From: Dactylosporangium sp.
GTDB lineage: Bacteria > Actinomycetota > Actinomycetes > Mycobacteriales > Micromonosporaceae
NCBI GenBank assembly: GCA_013041765.1
Contig: JABDRL010000217.1
Span: 1-64,000, forward strand
DNA length: 64,000 bases
Direction of reading: 5' to 3'
This document shows positions 46,346-55,365 of the stretch, piece after piece. The notes under the pieces were generated by a model that had not been told where the DNA came from, ran no database searches, and worked only from the letters and a program-made list of their open reading frames with translations. The first letter of the stretch is position 1, and every line of letters starts with the position of its first letter. The position numbers and the translations under genes were made by a program.

Positions 46346-46498
46346 TGACCGGCACTGCGGTCCGGGTCAACCCACTCGTGCCGGGCAAGCTGCGCTTCGA
46401 CAGGCCACGCGGGCATCTACGGAACGGGACGCGGCGGGCCCCTGGCCGAGGACCGGCTTCGCCCCTGAACGATCGCCGGAGGCTCGCGCTACGGACGA

Positions 46499-46678
46499 TC
46501 AGCGCCAGTCGGAGAATCGAGACCGTTGGGCCTCGCGCCGCAGGATGGCCCGTTGACGCCGCTCGCGATGCGGGTCGTGCCGGCGAACAGGCACCCGGCT
46601 CACCGAAGCGATGCCAAACGCCACAACGATGACGGTCATCACAACGAGCGCGATTTCAAGACTCCCTATGAACATCAT
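46499..46678 (-). CDS. Small basic single-pass membrane protein
   Basis: A 59-aa protein. One transmembrane helix at the N-terminus (IGSLEIALVVMTVIVVAFGIASV) is followed by a strongly basic tail (RRHDPHRERRQRAILRREAQRSR). GGGGAGG lies about 6 bases before ATG 46678. Such helix-plus-basic-tail miniproteins are common in actinobacteria. No function is known, and it stands alone beside the integration scar. Confidence 0.5.
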   Translation of the reverse strand: MMFIGSLEIALVVMTVIVVAFGIASVSRVPVRRHDPHRERRQRAILRREAQRSRFSDWR

Positions 46679-46992
46679 CGCCACCTCCCCGGTTGATATG
46701 AGCTACTGCCCGATGGACGGACGAGGCTTCCCGACAGCGCACCCGGAGACTCCAAATGCTGGAAGAGCCGAAGGTCCCATCTTCTCACCGAAACGGCCCC
46801 CATCGCCAGCACCGACAGCACATCTAGCCCCCCGTAATTGCGACAATACAATACGCATCTCCACCAAACAGCTCTGCCCTCGGACTGATCGGATGCATCT
46901 ATCGGCCCATATCTCACTAACACGACATACCCGCTTCGCCAAGCACTTGACTCAGTAGCTACCGTCGTCGTTGGCGTATTGCCGAGGAAAGG
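46679..46992. other. Intergenic region without recognised features
   Basis: About 310 bp, AT-richer than its surroundings. It contains TTGACT near 46949, possibly a -35 for the RlpA-like gene, but I see no convincing -10, repeat or coding frame. Confidence 0.4.
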
Positions 46993-47613
46993 ATGCGGGC
47001 CTTGGCCGGTAGACACTCAGCACAGCCATCACCCGACGAGGACCACGGGCCCAAGCCGTCTCGTCGATTGTTCCCCGTCCTAGCGGGCGCGGCTGTCGCG
47101 GCCGTGCTGGTTGGCGGTGCCGTGGCGGCGCTCCGCTTCGAAGGCGGCGGAGACGACACGGGCGGGGTGGCCGCTCCGGCCTCGACCCGCACGGTCGACC
47201 TCGACGAGGACGCCACCCGCAGCCCCGACCGAGCCGACCGGAATGAGCTTCGCGAGGCCATCCAGCTGCCCCCAAGTTTGGCGCCCTCGCCCTCCGCGAA
47301 GCCTTCAGCGTCGCCGTCCAGCACTGTCAAGAGTTCCGGTACCTGCAAGGCTTCCTACTACGCCACGGGGACCACAACGGCAAATGGCGAGGCGTTTGAT
47401 CCGGATGGCCTGACCGCGGCGCACAAGACGCTGCCGTTCAACACCCGGGTCCGAGTGACGAATCTCGCCAACAGCACATCCGTAACCGCTCGGATCAACG
47501 ACCGGGGACCGTTCGTCGAAGGCCGGTGCATCGACCTGTCCAGGGGCGCCTTCAAAGCAATCGCTTCACTGGGTGCCGGCGTGATTACCGTCAAGTATGA
47601 GGTGCTCGCCTGA
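46993..47613 (+). CDS. RlpA-like double-psi beta-barrel protein
   Basis: A 206-aa protein with a cytosolic start, a transmembrane or signal-anchor helix (LFPVLAGAAVAAVLVGGAVAAL), a Pro/Ser linker and a C-terminal RlpA domain (ASYYATGTTTANGEAFDPDGLTAAHKTLPFNT, RVRVTNLAN, ARINDRGPFVEGRCIDLSRGAFKAI). The conserved Asp and His of lytic-transglycosylase-like RlpA are present (NDRGP; AAHKTLP). GAGGAAAGG precedes the ATG closely. The role is probably glycan cleavage or binding in the wall. Confidence 0.88.
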   Translation: MRALAGRHSAQPSPDEDHGPKPSRRLFPVLAGAAVAAVLVGGAVAALRFEGGGDDTGGVAAPASTRTVDLDEDATRSPDRADRNELREAIQLPPSLAPSPSAKPSASPSSTVKSSGTCKASYYATGTTTANGEAFDPDGLTAAHKTLPFNTRVRVTNLANSTSVTARINDRGPFVEGRCIDLSRGAFKAIASLGAGVITVKYEVLA

Positions 47614-47713
47614 TCGATCCGCCAGGGTCGACTCGGTCACACGCTGTCCACCGCAGACCTGAATCAGGCAGACCCGCCCGAACGTTGGAGCGGTTCGGCG
47701 CCCTATCAGTGGC

Positions 47714-48850
47714 ATGCTGTTCGGCGTAGCTATGAACCGCTCCCTGAATTCGGAAGCCCGTGCCGGTGTCGGCGCGGCTTTTGTGCTGCTCAGCCTCGTC
47801 GCCGCTATTGAACTCGCCGACGGCTCGGAGGCCAACTACCTTGGCCTGACCGCCGCCGCACCGTTTCTCGCCGCTGCGTTCGCCTCCTGGCGGGAAGTCC
47901 TGGCCATCGGAGTCGTCGCGACGGTCTTCGGGATCCTGTTCGGGTCAATCGACCTGTCGCGGGCAGAGGTGGACAGTGGCCGCGTGCTCACGGTCGTTCT
48001 CAACATGGCTGGCGTGCTGCTCGCGACCGGCATCGCCGCGGCCGTTGGGGTTATCCGGCAGCGCCAGACCACACGTTTCGCGGAACTGTCCCGGCTGGCC
48101 TCGGTCGCGCAGGGTGCGGTGCTGCGGCCCATCGGCCCGCAACTCGGGCCGCTCTCGATCGCCGGACGCTACATTTCCGCCAGCGCCGCCGCCGACATCG
48201 GTGGCGACCTGTACGAGGCGCTCGACACTCCCTACGGCGTCCGGATGATTATCGGCGATGTGCGTGGCAAGGGACTCGACGCGGTCCGTTTGGCAAGCAT
48301 TGTTCTTGGGTCGTACCGCCATGTCGTCTATGAGCGGGCCGATCTGCGGGCCATCGTGACAGACCTCGATCGGGCGGTTGCCCGGTCGGTCGGCGACGAG
48401 GACTTCGTGACCGCGGCGCTCGTTGAGGAACGGGGCGGAACGCTCACGATCGTCAACTGCGGTCATCCCGCCCCGCTGCTCCTGCGCCGGGGCCGGGTCA
48501 TCGCCCTCGACCCACCGTCCAGCGCACCGCCGTTGGGGTTCCGGCCCGTGGTCCGGCCTCGGGTCGAACGGTTGGAGCCCGGAGATCGTCTGCTCTTCTT
48601 CACAGATGGACTGGCGGAGGCCCGCAGGGACGGCGAGTTCTTCCCGACCACCGACCGGGCATGGCGGCTGGTGGGACACGGCACCGTGGCCGATGGCCTC
48701 GCTTCGCTCGAAAGCGCCCTGGTGGAATGGGTGCGCGGACAGCTCGATGACGACATCGCCCTCGTACTGATGGAGTACATCGGCCCGATGAGTCCGGCTG
48801 TGGCGGTGCCCAGCTGGGAAATCGGCGGCACGAACGCGGCTATCGGCTAG
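47714..48850 (+). CDS. Membrane-bound SpoIIE/PP2C phosphatase
   Basis: A 378-aa protein. Three to four N-terminal helices (ARAGVGAAFVLLSLVAAIEL, APFLAAAFASWREVLAIGVVAT, VLTVVLNMAGVLLATGIAAAVG) act as membrane input. A PP2C/SpoIIE domain follows (ISASAAADIGGDLYEAL, RMIIGDVRGKGLDAV, FFTDGLAEARRDGEFF, DDDIALVL). Metal-binding Asp residues are intact. Such proteins dephosphorylate STAS antagonists; the substrate here is unknown. Start at 47714 or Met7 (47732). Confidence 0.88.
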   Translation: MLFGVAMNRSLNSEARAGVGAAFVLLSLVAAIELADGSEANYLGLTAAAPFLAAAFASWREVLAIGVVATVFGILFGSIDLSRAEVDSGRVLTVVLNMAGVLLATGIAAAVGVIRQRQTTRFAELSRLASVAQGAVLRPIGPQLGPLSIAGRYISASAAADIGGDLYEALDTPYGVRMIIGDVRGKGLDAVRLASIVLGSYRHVVYERADLRAIVTDLDRAVARSVGDEDFVTAALVEERGGTLTIVNCGHPAPLLLRRGRVIALDPPSSAPPLGFRPVVRPRVERLEPGDRLLFFTDGLAEARRDGEFFPTTDRAWRLVGHGTVADGLASLESALVEWVRGQLDDDIALVLMEYIGPMSPAVAVPSWEIGGTNAAIG

Positions 48851-48927
48851 CCCCGCCAGCCTTGCGGCGCCAGGAAGCACCGGCCGCGACCGGGCCTCTC
48901 CCGAGGCGGGGGCGGCAAAATTTGGAG

Positions 48928-48959
48928 TGTGTAGCCGATCTGCCCTGACCGGCTACGCA
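48928..48959. terminator. Hairpin after the SpoIIE phosphatase gene
   Basis: GTAGCCG and CGGCTAC arms, extended by GU-capable pairs to about 10 bp, enclose a 12-base loop, 80 bases after the phosphatase stop. It also lies just past the end of the small minus-strand frame, so it could serve either side. Confidence 0.5.
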
Positions 48960-48966
48960 CTGTCGC

Positions 48967-49101
48967 TCAGGCCAGTTCCGCCGTCTGCTGGGAGCGAAGT
49001 CTGATGGCCGGCGTCCTGAGTCGCATGGGAGCCCGGTGCCTGCCCGTATAGAACCTCGGATACTTGGGGGCAAAGAGCGTGCCCATCAGCCGAATGATCA
49101 T
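48967..49101 (-). CDS. Possible small protein (44 aa)
   Basis: ATG 49101 is preceded by a strong GGGGGG ribosome site. The short protein begins MIIRLMGTLFAPKYPRFYTG and is basic and aromatic-rich. An alternative longer minus-strand frame (from ATG 49327, also after GGGAGG, to 48953) covers the same DNA in another frame, so at most one is real. No family is recognised. The rest of the 48851-49372 gap holds nothing else I can support. Confidence 0.3.
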   Translation of the reverse strand: MIIRLMGTLFAPKYPRFYTGRHRAPMRLRTPAIRLRSQQTAELA

Positions 49102-49372
49102 ATGGGTCCCCCCTTCGGACGGGGCCTCCCCGCCCACCTGATCCGCCACCTGATCGGCGCGGATACCTTGCTAACGACAATGCTCGAACGATGGTTACGG
49201 GTTGCGCCCACACGCAATACGGCCAGTTGCTTGCAGCATGCAAGATCACATCACCTGGGATAGCTAACGCTCCACAATGATGGTTGCCCGACCGGCGGTC
49301 AGCATGGCGCCGCCGGCCCTCTTTCATCTGGTGTCCTCCCGGTGGAATGGGTCGGACCTCCACGCAACCCCA

Positions 49373-49939
49373 TCAGGCCTCTGCGGACGGCCGTTCCGGC
49401 GAAGAACGGCACGACCTGGTGATACTCCGCGCCGTATGCAATGTGGCCACGGGCATGGCCCCCCGGCCACACCGCGACCAGGTGGTCGCTACATCGTGGA
49501 CGGCAAGACCGGCGGTTTTCAGACCCGTTCCATAGGCACCGGTCGGATCGAGAACCGCCGACACCACGGATATCGTTGGATTATGACCTATCACTAGCAC
49601 TGTCGTGATTTCTTCTGGCATGCTGCCTATCATGGCGATCAGCGCGTCGACGCCTTCGGAGTACAGCGCGGGCACCAGCGTCACCGCAGTGTCGACCACA
49701 GTGGCCTCCGGCGCCGCCTCCCGCATCCCCTGCCGCACGCCGTCCCAGGTCTGCCGGGCACGTAGCGCCGGAGAGACGAAGGCCAGGTCCGGCGAGAGAT
49801 CGTTGGCCACGAGCCACGAGCCCGCGGCGATGGCGTCGGCCCTGCCGCGATCGGCCAATGGACGTTGCGCATCCGGCAAGCCCCCGGTTGGCGGCTCGGC
49901 CTTCGCGTGCCGGAGCAGAACAAGCGTGTGAGAACCCAT
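49373..49939 (-). CDS. SixA-like histidine phosphatase
   Basis: A 188-aa protein. The catalytic RHA is at residues 10-12 (TLVLLRHAKAEPP), followed by RPLADRGRADAIAAGSWL, SPALRARQTWDGV and the second His in VLVIGHNPTI. SixA-type enzymes dephosphorylate protein phosphohistidine. The natural target is unknown; several histidine kinases lie in the window. ATG 49939 is chosen at the conserved N-terminus. Confidence 0.88.
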   Translation of the reverse strand: MGSHTLVLLRHAKAEPPTGGLPDAQRPLADRGRADAIAAGSWLVANDLSPDLAFVSPALRARQTWDGVRQGMREAAPEATVVDTAVTLVPALYSEGVDALIAMIGSMPEEITTVLVIGHNPTISVVSAVLDPTGAYGTGLKTAGLAVHDVATTWSRCGRGAMPVATLHTARSITRSCRSSPERPSAEA

Positions 49940-50015
49940 ACCGCCAGCCTGCCCGATGAAGCCCAGGAACGGCTGGCCCATTCCGGAGCTCACACGTCTG
50001 AGAGCATCCAGCTCC

Positions 50016-50693
50016 TCACGCGTACAGTGCGAAATAGACAGCAATGTGGTGGCAGATGGCCGCGACCAGCGTGAAGGCGTGGAAGAACTCGTGGTGGCCG
50101 AAGACCCTGGGCCACGGATTCGGCCGCCGCAGGGCGTAGAACACGGCGCCGACGCTGTACGCCACGCCACCGACGATCAATAGCACCAGCGTGGTCACGC
50201 CGCCGCCGCGCATGATCTGCGGCAGCACAGCGAGGGCGACCCAGCCGAGCGCGATGTACAACGGTGCAGACAGCCACCGGGGAGCGTGGGGCCAGACCAG
50301 CTTGAGGGCGACTCCGCCAACCGCGCCTCCCCAGACGACAGACAGGATGACCAGTGCCTGGTTCCCGGTCAGCAGCAGGGTGCAGAAGGGCGTGTACGTT
50401 CCAGCGATGAACACAAAGATCATGGAGTGATCGAGCCGCTTCATCGTCTTGTAGCCGAGTGGCGACCAGACCCGGCGGTGGTACAGGGCACTGGTGCCGA
50501 ACAGGGCGCACACCGTCACGCTGTAGATGGCGCAGCTGATCAGCGACGCCCGGCCAGGCCTCGCCGCGGCCAGCGAAGAAAGCACGATTCCACACACGAC
50601 CGCGACGCCAAACGCGTAGACGTGCAGCCATCCGCGCATGCGCGGCTTTCCAAGATCAATCGGACGAAGTCGGGGTGCCGTCTTCAGACTCAC
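50016..50693 (-). CDS. Hemolysin III / PAQR-like membrane protein
   Basis: A 225-aa protein with seven predicted helices. PAQR-family metal-site motifs are present: TSALYHRRVW with Ser/His, LDHSMIFVFIAGTYTPF and FGHHEFFHAFTLVAAICHHIAVYF. These His/Asp/Ser residues form the zinc site of ceramidase-like PAQR enzymes. The start is GTG. It lies 76 bp upstream of the SixA-like gene on the same strand. Confidence 0.9.
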   Translation of the reverse strand: MSLKTAPRLRPIDLGKPRMRGWLHVYAFGVAVVCGIVLSSLAAARPGRASLISCAIYSVTVCALFGTSALYHRRVWSPLGYKTMKRLDHSMIFVFIAGTYTPFCTLLLTGNQALVILSVVWGGAVGGVALKLVWPHAPRWLSAPLYIALGWVALAVLPQIMRGGGVTTLVLLIVGGVAYSVGAVFYALRRPNPWPRVFGHHEFFHAFTLVAAICHHIAVYFALYA

Positions 50694-50766
50694 ACGCCAT
50701 AGGTTACGACACCGTAGGTTACTAGTCAGTAAAAGTCAGGTGGTCTGTGTCCAACAACGCTCGGGG

Positions 50767-51663
50767 TCACTCGTTCGCTGGACGCAGGCAGAATACTTCG
50801 GTCTTGCCGCCGTCGCGCTCGATGAACACGGATGGCTGTTCCTGATCAGGGCAATTCGCCTGAGCCGTGGTCTTGGTGACGACCTTGTAGGAGCCCTCTT
50901 CCGAGCATTTGGCGGACACTGCGGTATCGCCGGACTTCTTGACGCAGGAGTTGATGGCGAACGTGACGTCGCTCTTGCCGTTGAGATACAGCATGACGCC
51001 GGCCCCACCAGCCGCGAGCACGACCAGCACCGCCGCGACGACAAGCCCGATCATGACGCCACGACGCTTCCTCGGGGGCTCGGGCTCGGGGGCCGCGGCG
51101 CCCTGGGCGCCGTACAGCCCGCCCGGGCGGTCCGGGACACTCGGCGGAGCGCTGAAGGGCTGGTTCCCGAATGCCGGTTGCCGTTCGGGCTCGCCCGCCG
51201 GCCCAACCGATCCAGCCGGCGGGCCGCTCTGCGGTCCCCCGGGAGGGCCAGCGGCTGGCCCCGACCACATCGCGCCCGGCGGGACCGCCCCAGGCTGCGG
51301 CACCGAAGCCGTCGCTCTGATCGGACCGATCGGCTGCGCACCAGCGGGCATGGGAGGCACGGCAGGGGCCGGCACCGCGGGCGGGGCTCCGTACACCTCC
51401 GGCGGGGGAGCGAATCCTCCCTGGGGCGGGAAGCCACCAGGCGGGCCTTGCGGGACTGGGGCACCTTGCGGATCCTGATTGCCCGGCGGGTAGGGGGCCG
51501 GGGGCTGCCCCGGCGGGGGCGGATAGCTGCCCATCTGCGGATCCTGGCTGCCCGGCGGGTAGGGGGCCGGGGGCTGCCCCGGCGGGGGCGGATAGCTGCC
51601 CGCCGGAGGATACGGCGACTCATGACGCTCGGACATGGGTGGTTGATGCTCCTCAGACGTCAT
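50767..51663 (-). CDS. Proline-rich membrane protein with LppU-like domain
   Basis: A 298-aa protein: a Pro/Gly/Tyr-rich cytosolic N-terminus of about 200 residues, one transmembrane helix (GVMIGLVVAAVLVVLAAGGAGVMLYL) and a small external C-terminal domain with four Cys (INSCVKKSGDTAVSAKCSEEGS, TAQANCPDQEQPSVFIE, FCLRPANE) like the LppU family. The N-terminus holds a near-perfect tandem 23-residue repeat. Function unknown. Confidence 0.78.
   Translation of the reverse strand: MTSEEHQPPMSERHESPYPPAGSYPPPPGQPPAPYPPGSQDPQMGSYPPPPGQPPAPYPPGNQDPQGAPVPQGPPGGFPPQGGFAPPPEVYGAPPAVPAPAVPPMPAGAQPIGPIRATASVPQPGAVPPGAMWSGPAAGPPGGPQSGPPAGSVGPAGEPERQPAFGNQPFSAPPSVPDRPGGLYGAQGAAAPEPEPPRKRRGVMIGLVVAAVLVVLAAGGAGVMLYLNGKSDVTFAINSCVKKSGDTAVSAKCSEEGSYKVVTKTTAQANCPDQEQPSVFIERDGGKTEVFCLRPANE
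51481..51601 (-). repeat. Tandem 69-bp coding repeat
   Basis: The 52 bases at 51481-51532 recur exactly at 51550-51601, a 69-base (23-codon) period in frame. The unit encodes GSYPPPPGQPPAPYPPG plus a linker QDPQ. Such identical units mark a recent duplication and may vary in number among strains. Confidence 0.9.
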
Positions 51664-51744
51664 CGCGCCTCCTCGAGTCCACCGCTGCGCACAGCGGCCG
51701 TTGACACCATTGTCGCGGTGGCTTCGCCCACCGTACCCCGTGCC

Positions 51745-53091
51745 TCATCGTCCCCACGCAAGCAAGGCAGTCTCGGGGTCGGTAAGGAAGCGGCCGACGT
51801 CCGACAAGAACCCGGATGCCAGATCTCCATCGACAATCCGATGGTCAAACGACAGGCCGAGCGTGGCGACCTGCCGCACCTTGATCTTGCCTCGGTGCAC
51901 CCAGGGCGCCTCCCGGACGACGCCCAGAGCCAGGATGGCCGTCTCGCCCCGGGGCAGGAGGGGAACGCCGGTATCGATCCCGAACACACCAACATTGGTA
52001 ATCGTCATCGTCCCAGAGGTCAGGTCCTGCAGCGACGTACGTCCGGCCCGGGCCGTATCGGCCAGGGTCGTCAGGGCCTCGGCCAGTTCCCGGGTTGTCA
52101 GTCGCTGGGCGTCCCCGATGCTGGGCACCACCAGGCCACGCTCCGTGGCGACGGCGATCCCGAGGTTGACGTAATCGCGAACAATAATCTCATCTCCCGC
52201 CCAAGAAGCGTTGATCATCGGGTACCGCCGAACGGCCAGAAGTACCGCCCTAACGACCATCAACAGCACGGACGCCTGGACACCTTGCCACTCCCGCAGC
52301 GCGAGCAGGCGTTTGAGCGCCCGCATCGACCGGGTCACGTCGACGGTGTGGAAGACGGTCGCGTGCGGCACGGTCGACGCCACGGCCGTCGTGTTTTCCG
52401 CGATGGCCTTGCGCACGCCGCGAACCGGAACGCGCCACTCTCGGGCTGGTGGCGAGCCGCTGGCGTCCGAGCCGCTGCCGTCCGAGCCGCTGGCGCCCGG
52501 AGTGGAGCGGCCCGCTGCCGGCGGCGCCACCGGATCCGCGATGGCGGACAGCACGTCCTGCCTGGTGATGGTTCCCTGGCGGCCGGTGCCGCGCAGTTCG
52601 GACAGGTCGACGTCGAGATCCTTCGCGAGCCTGCGAACCGGGGGTTTGGCGAGGACCGGCGGTCGCTCACCGCGGTCCGGACGGTCCCGCCCCGTCCCCT
52701 GGGGCCGGCGTCTCCTGCCCTTCGTCGTGCGAGGTCCGTAGCCGACCAGCACGGGCTGCCGGACCTCCCCGGTCTCGGCGCCATCGTGGTTCCGGCCACC
52801 GTCCCGCGGTGCCGGCGGCTGGTCCTGCCGGCGTACCGTCCGATCGGGATCGGTATCGATCCTGATGATGGGCGTGCCGATCTGGACGGTCGCGCCCTCG
52901 CCGTGCAGCAGGGTTTCAACGCGACCGGGCCACATCGCCGGAATTTCTACAATGGCCTTGGCGGTCTCGATCTCCACGATCGGCTGGTTGAGTTCGATGG
53001 TTTCGCCCTCCCGGACCAGCCACGCAACGATGTCGCCCGCGGTCAGCCCCTCGCCGAGATCAGGTAGCGAGAACTCTCTAATACGTGACAT
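51745..53091 (-). CDS. bkdC: Branched-chain 2-oxoacid dehydrogenase E2 (dihydrolipoyl acyltransferase)
   Basis: A 448-aa E2. It has a single lipoyl domain with Lys45 in EIETAKAIVEIP, an E1/E3-binding domain (PPVRRLAKDLDVDLSELRGT, ITRQDVLSAI) and a C-terminal acyltransferase with His417 in DHRIVDG. It transfers the branched acyl group to CoA. ATG 53091 is chosen (GGATGG about 6 bases upstream); an ATG nine bases earlier overlaps the E1-beta stop. Last gene of bkdABC; no E3 gene is in the window. Confidence 0.93.
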   Translation of the reverse strand: MSRIREFSLPDLGEGLTAGDIVAWLVREGETIELNQPIVEIETAKAIVEIPAMWPGRVETLLHGEGATVQIGTPIIRIDTDPDRTVRRQDQPPAPRDGGRNHDGAETGEVRQPVLVGYGPRTTKGRRRRPQGTGRDRPDRGERPPVLAKPPVRRLAKDLDVDLSELRGTGRQGTITRQDVLSAIADPVAPPAAGRSTPGASGSDGSGSDASGSPPAREWRVPVRGVRKAIAENTTAVASTVPHATVFHTVDVTRSMRALKRLLALREWQGVQASVLLMVVRAVLLAVRRYPMINASWAGDEIIVRDYVNLGIAVATERGLVVPSIGDAQRLTTRELAEALTTLADTARAGRTSLQDLTSGTMTITNVGVFGIDTGVPLLPRGETAILALGVVREAPWVHRGKIKVRQVATLGLSFDHRIVDGDLASGFLSDVGRFLTDPETALLAWGR

Positions 53092-53093
53092 GA

Positions 53094-54080
53094 TCACCAT
53101 CCGAAAGTGCTGTCCACCGCCGCAAGGATTCGGTCAACGTCGGGAAGGTAGGCGCCTTCGAGCCGCGAGGGAGGGTATGGGGTGTCATACCCGGTAACCC
53201 GCGTTACGGGCGCTTCCAACGAGTAGAAGCATTCCGCGGTCGCCCTGGCCGCGATCTCCGCGCCGAGTCCACAGGTCTGCTGGGCTTCATGAACAACGAT
53301 GAGCCGACCGGTTCGGCGCACCGACGTGACGACCGGCCGCAGGTCCAGCGGAGACAGTGACCGCAGGTCGATGACTTCGAGCGACCGGTCCTCCGCTGCC
53401 GCCGTTTCCGCCGCGTCGAGGGCGGTTGACACCATCGGGCCGTAGGCGACAAGGGTCGCGTCCTCGCCTCGCCTCGCGATCCGCGCGGCATGCAAGGGAT
53501 ATGCCTCTTCAAGATCGCCAAACAGATCCACTTCGGCCTTGTCCCAGTACCGGCGTTTCGGCTCGAAGAAGATGATCGGATCGTCGGAGACGACGGCCTG
53601 CTGGATCATCCAGTACGCGTCGGAAGGGTTGGCGCATGTGACGACTTTAAGCCCCGGAGTGTGGGCAAAATACGCCTCCGGGGACTCGGAATGGTGTTCG
53701 ACGGCCCCGATGCCTCCGCCGAATGGCACCCGAATCACCACCGGCAGTCGCAGCCTGCCCTGGGATCGGTAGCGCATCTTCGCGAGTTGCGACACGATCT
53801 GGTTGCACGCGGGGAAGATGAAGCCGTCGAACTGGATCTCGCAGACCGGCCGGTACCCGCGAAGGGCCAGGCCGATCGCCGTACCGACGATGCCCGATTC
53901 CGCCAGGGGCGTATCGACAATCCGATCCTCGCCGAAGTCTTCCATCAGCCCATCGGTGATTCGGAAGACGCCCCCGAGCCGCCCGATGTCCTCGCCCATG
54001 ATCATGACCTTGGAGTCACGCTCCAGCGCGCGTCGCAGACCGGTGTTGAGGGCCTTCGCGAAGGTCAGTGTTTCGCCCAT
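53094..54080 (-). CDS. bkdB: 2-oxoacid dehydrogenase E1 beta subunit
   Basis: A 328-aa transketolase-type E1-beta protein: LTFAKALNTGLRRALERDSKVMIMGEDIG, FRITDGL, DTPLAESGIVGTAIGLALRG, QFDGFIFPACNQIVSQLAKMRYRS and the C-terminal DLRSLSPLD, VVHEAQQTCGLGAEI. With E1-alpha it decarboxylates branched-chain oxoacids to feed branched fatty-acid primers. The ATG overlaps the end of bkdA by 16 bases. Confidence 0.94.
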   Translation of the reverse strand: MGETLTFAKALNTGLRRALERDSKVMIMGEDIGRLGGVFRITDGLMEDFGEDRIVDTPLAESGIVGTAIGLALRGYRPVCEIQFDGFIFPACNQIVSQLAKMRYRSQGRLRLPVVIRVPFGGGIGAVEHHSESPEAYFAHTPGLKVVTCANPSDAYWMIQQAVVSDDPIIFFEPKRRYWDKAEVDLFGDLEEAYPLHAARIARRGEDATLVAYGPMVSTALDAAETAAAEDRSLEVIDLRSLSPLDLRPVVTSVRRTGRLIVVHEAQQTCGLGAEIAARATAECFYSLEAPVTRVTGYDTPYPPSRLEGAYLPDVDRILAAVDSTFGW

Positions 54081-55219
54081 CGGGGCTCCCCCTCACCGAA
54101 CGCGTCGGCCTCGAAGGATGCGTGGTACCTGACGAACTCCGCCCGCTGGGCCTCGAGCGCCGGGGAGGCCTCGGCGTACACGTGGTCGAACAGCGACGAC
54201 GGCGCCGGGTCCGGCAGGGCCAGCACCCGCTCCCGGAGCTGGGTCGCCCGGTGCTGGGCATCGGCGTCCACCTCGGCGAAGTACCCCGCGTCGCCGAGCT
54301 GGTGTTGTTCGAGCAGCCGCCGCAGCCGGACGACCGGGTCCTTCTCGCGCCAGGCCTCGACCTCGCCGGAGGGGCGGTAGCGGGTCGGATCGTCCGACGT
54401 GGTGTGCGCCCCCAGGCGATAGGTGTACGCCTCGATGAGGCTGGGCCCCTGGCCTCGGCGGGCGTCGTCCAGGGCGCTGCGGGTGACGGCCAGCACTGCC
54501 AGCACATCGTTGCCGTCGACCCTGATCCCGGCCATGCCGAATCCCGCCGCCCGGTTGACCAGCGGAGTCTTGCTCTGGCGCGCGGCCGGTTGCGAGATCG
54601 CGTACTGATTGTTCTGGCAGAAGAACACGACGGGTGCATTGAACACGCTGGCCCACCCCAGCGACTCGTTGACATCGCCCTGCGATGTCGCCCCGTCGCC
54701 GAAGAAGGCCAGGACGGCCTGCCCGTCGTCGTCGCCGACCGCGCCGTCCCTGAGGACGCCCATCGCGTACCCGGTCGCGTGCAGCGTCTGCGCCCCGATG
54801 ACCAGGGTGTACAGGTGAACGCCCGTCTCCGCCGGGTTCCATGTTCCATAGTCGACGCCGCGGAACAGGCCCATGAGCTGGATAGCGTCGAGCCCTCTAC
54901 AGTAGAGAACCCCGTGCTCTCGGTAGGTCGGAAAGATCATGTCCTGGGGTCGCACGGCGCGACCCGATCCGATCTGGGCCGCTTCCTGCCCGAGAGCGCT
55001 GGCCCACAGCCCAAGTTCGCCCTGGCGTTGGAGCGCTGTGGCCTCGGTATCGAGTCTGCGGACAATGACCAGGTCTTGGTACAGCCCACGCAGTTCGTGA
55101 TCCGTCAGGCTGATGTCGTACTCGGGATGGTCCAGACGGGTGCCGTCGGGCGTCAAGAGTTGGACGAACTCGGGTTCCGCTCGCTGTGCCCACTGCATTG
55201 GTATCCGGCTACGCGACAT
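54065..55219 (-). CDS. bkdA: 2-oxoacid dehydrogenase E1 alpha subunit
   Basis: A 384-aa E1-alpha with the thiamine diphosphate motif starting GDGATSQGDVNESLGWASVF and ending in CQNN (about 170-200), preceded by SALGQEAAQIGSGRAV and PTYREHGVL. YRLGAHTTSDDPTRYR is the phosphorylation-loop region of the family. First gene of the operon. An operator-like palindrome lies 150 bases upstream. Confidence 0.94.
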   Translation of the reverse strand: MSRSRIPMQWAQRAEPEFVQLLTPDGTRLDHPEYDISLTDHELRGLYQDLVIVRRLDTEATALQRQGELGLWASALGQEAAQIGSGRAVRPQDMIFPTYREHGVLYCRGLDAIQLMGLFRGVDYGTWNPAETGVHLYTLVIGAQTLHATGYAMGVLRDGAVGDDDGQAVLAFFGDGATSQGDVNESLGWASVFNAPVVFFCQNNQYAISQPAARQSKTPLVNRAAGFGMAGIRVDGNDVLAVLAVTRSALDDARRGQGPSLIEAYTYRLGAHTTSDDPTRYRPSGEVEAWREKDPVVRLRRLLEQHQLGDAGYFAEVDADAQHRATQLRERVLALPDPAPSSLFDHVYAEASPALEAQRAEFVRYHASFEADAFGEGEPRWAKH

Positions 55220-55365
55220 ACCACCAAGCTTTCAGCGCGCCGTCACATCTGACATCACGGGCAGAGTGATGGTCGACACAACAAGAGGACCTCCGGCCGC
55301 ACAATCGGGCGAACCGGTCGCGACATCCCGGCTCCGGGAGCCTTCCTGTGATCCACAAACCACTT

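Noticed and set aside
51481-51601. CRISPR-like short repeats
   Set aside because: Only two units, in frame within a coding region, with no spacers or cas genes. No CRISPR array was seen in the window.
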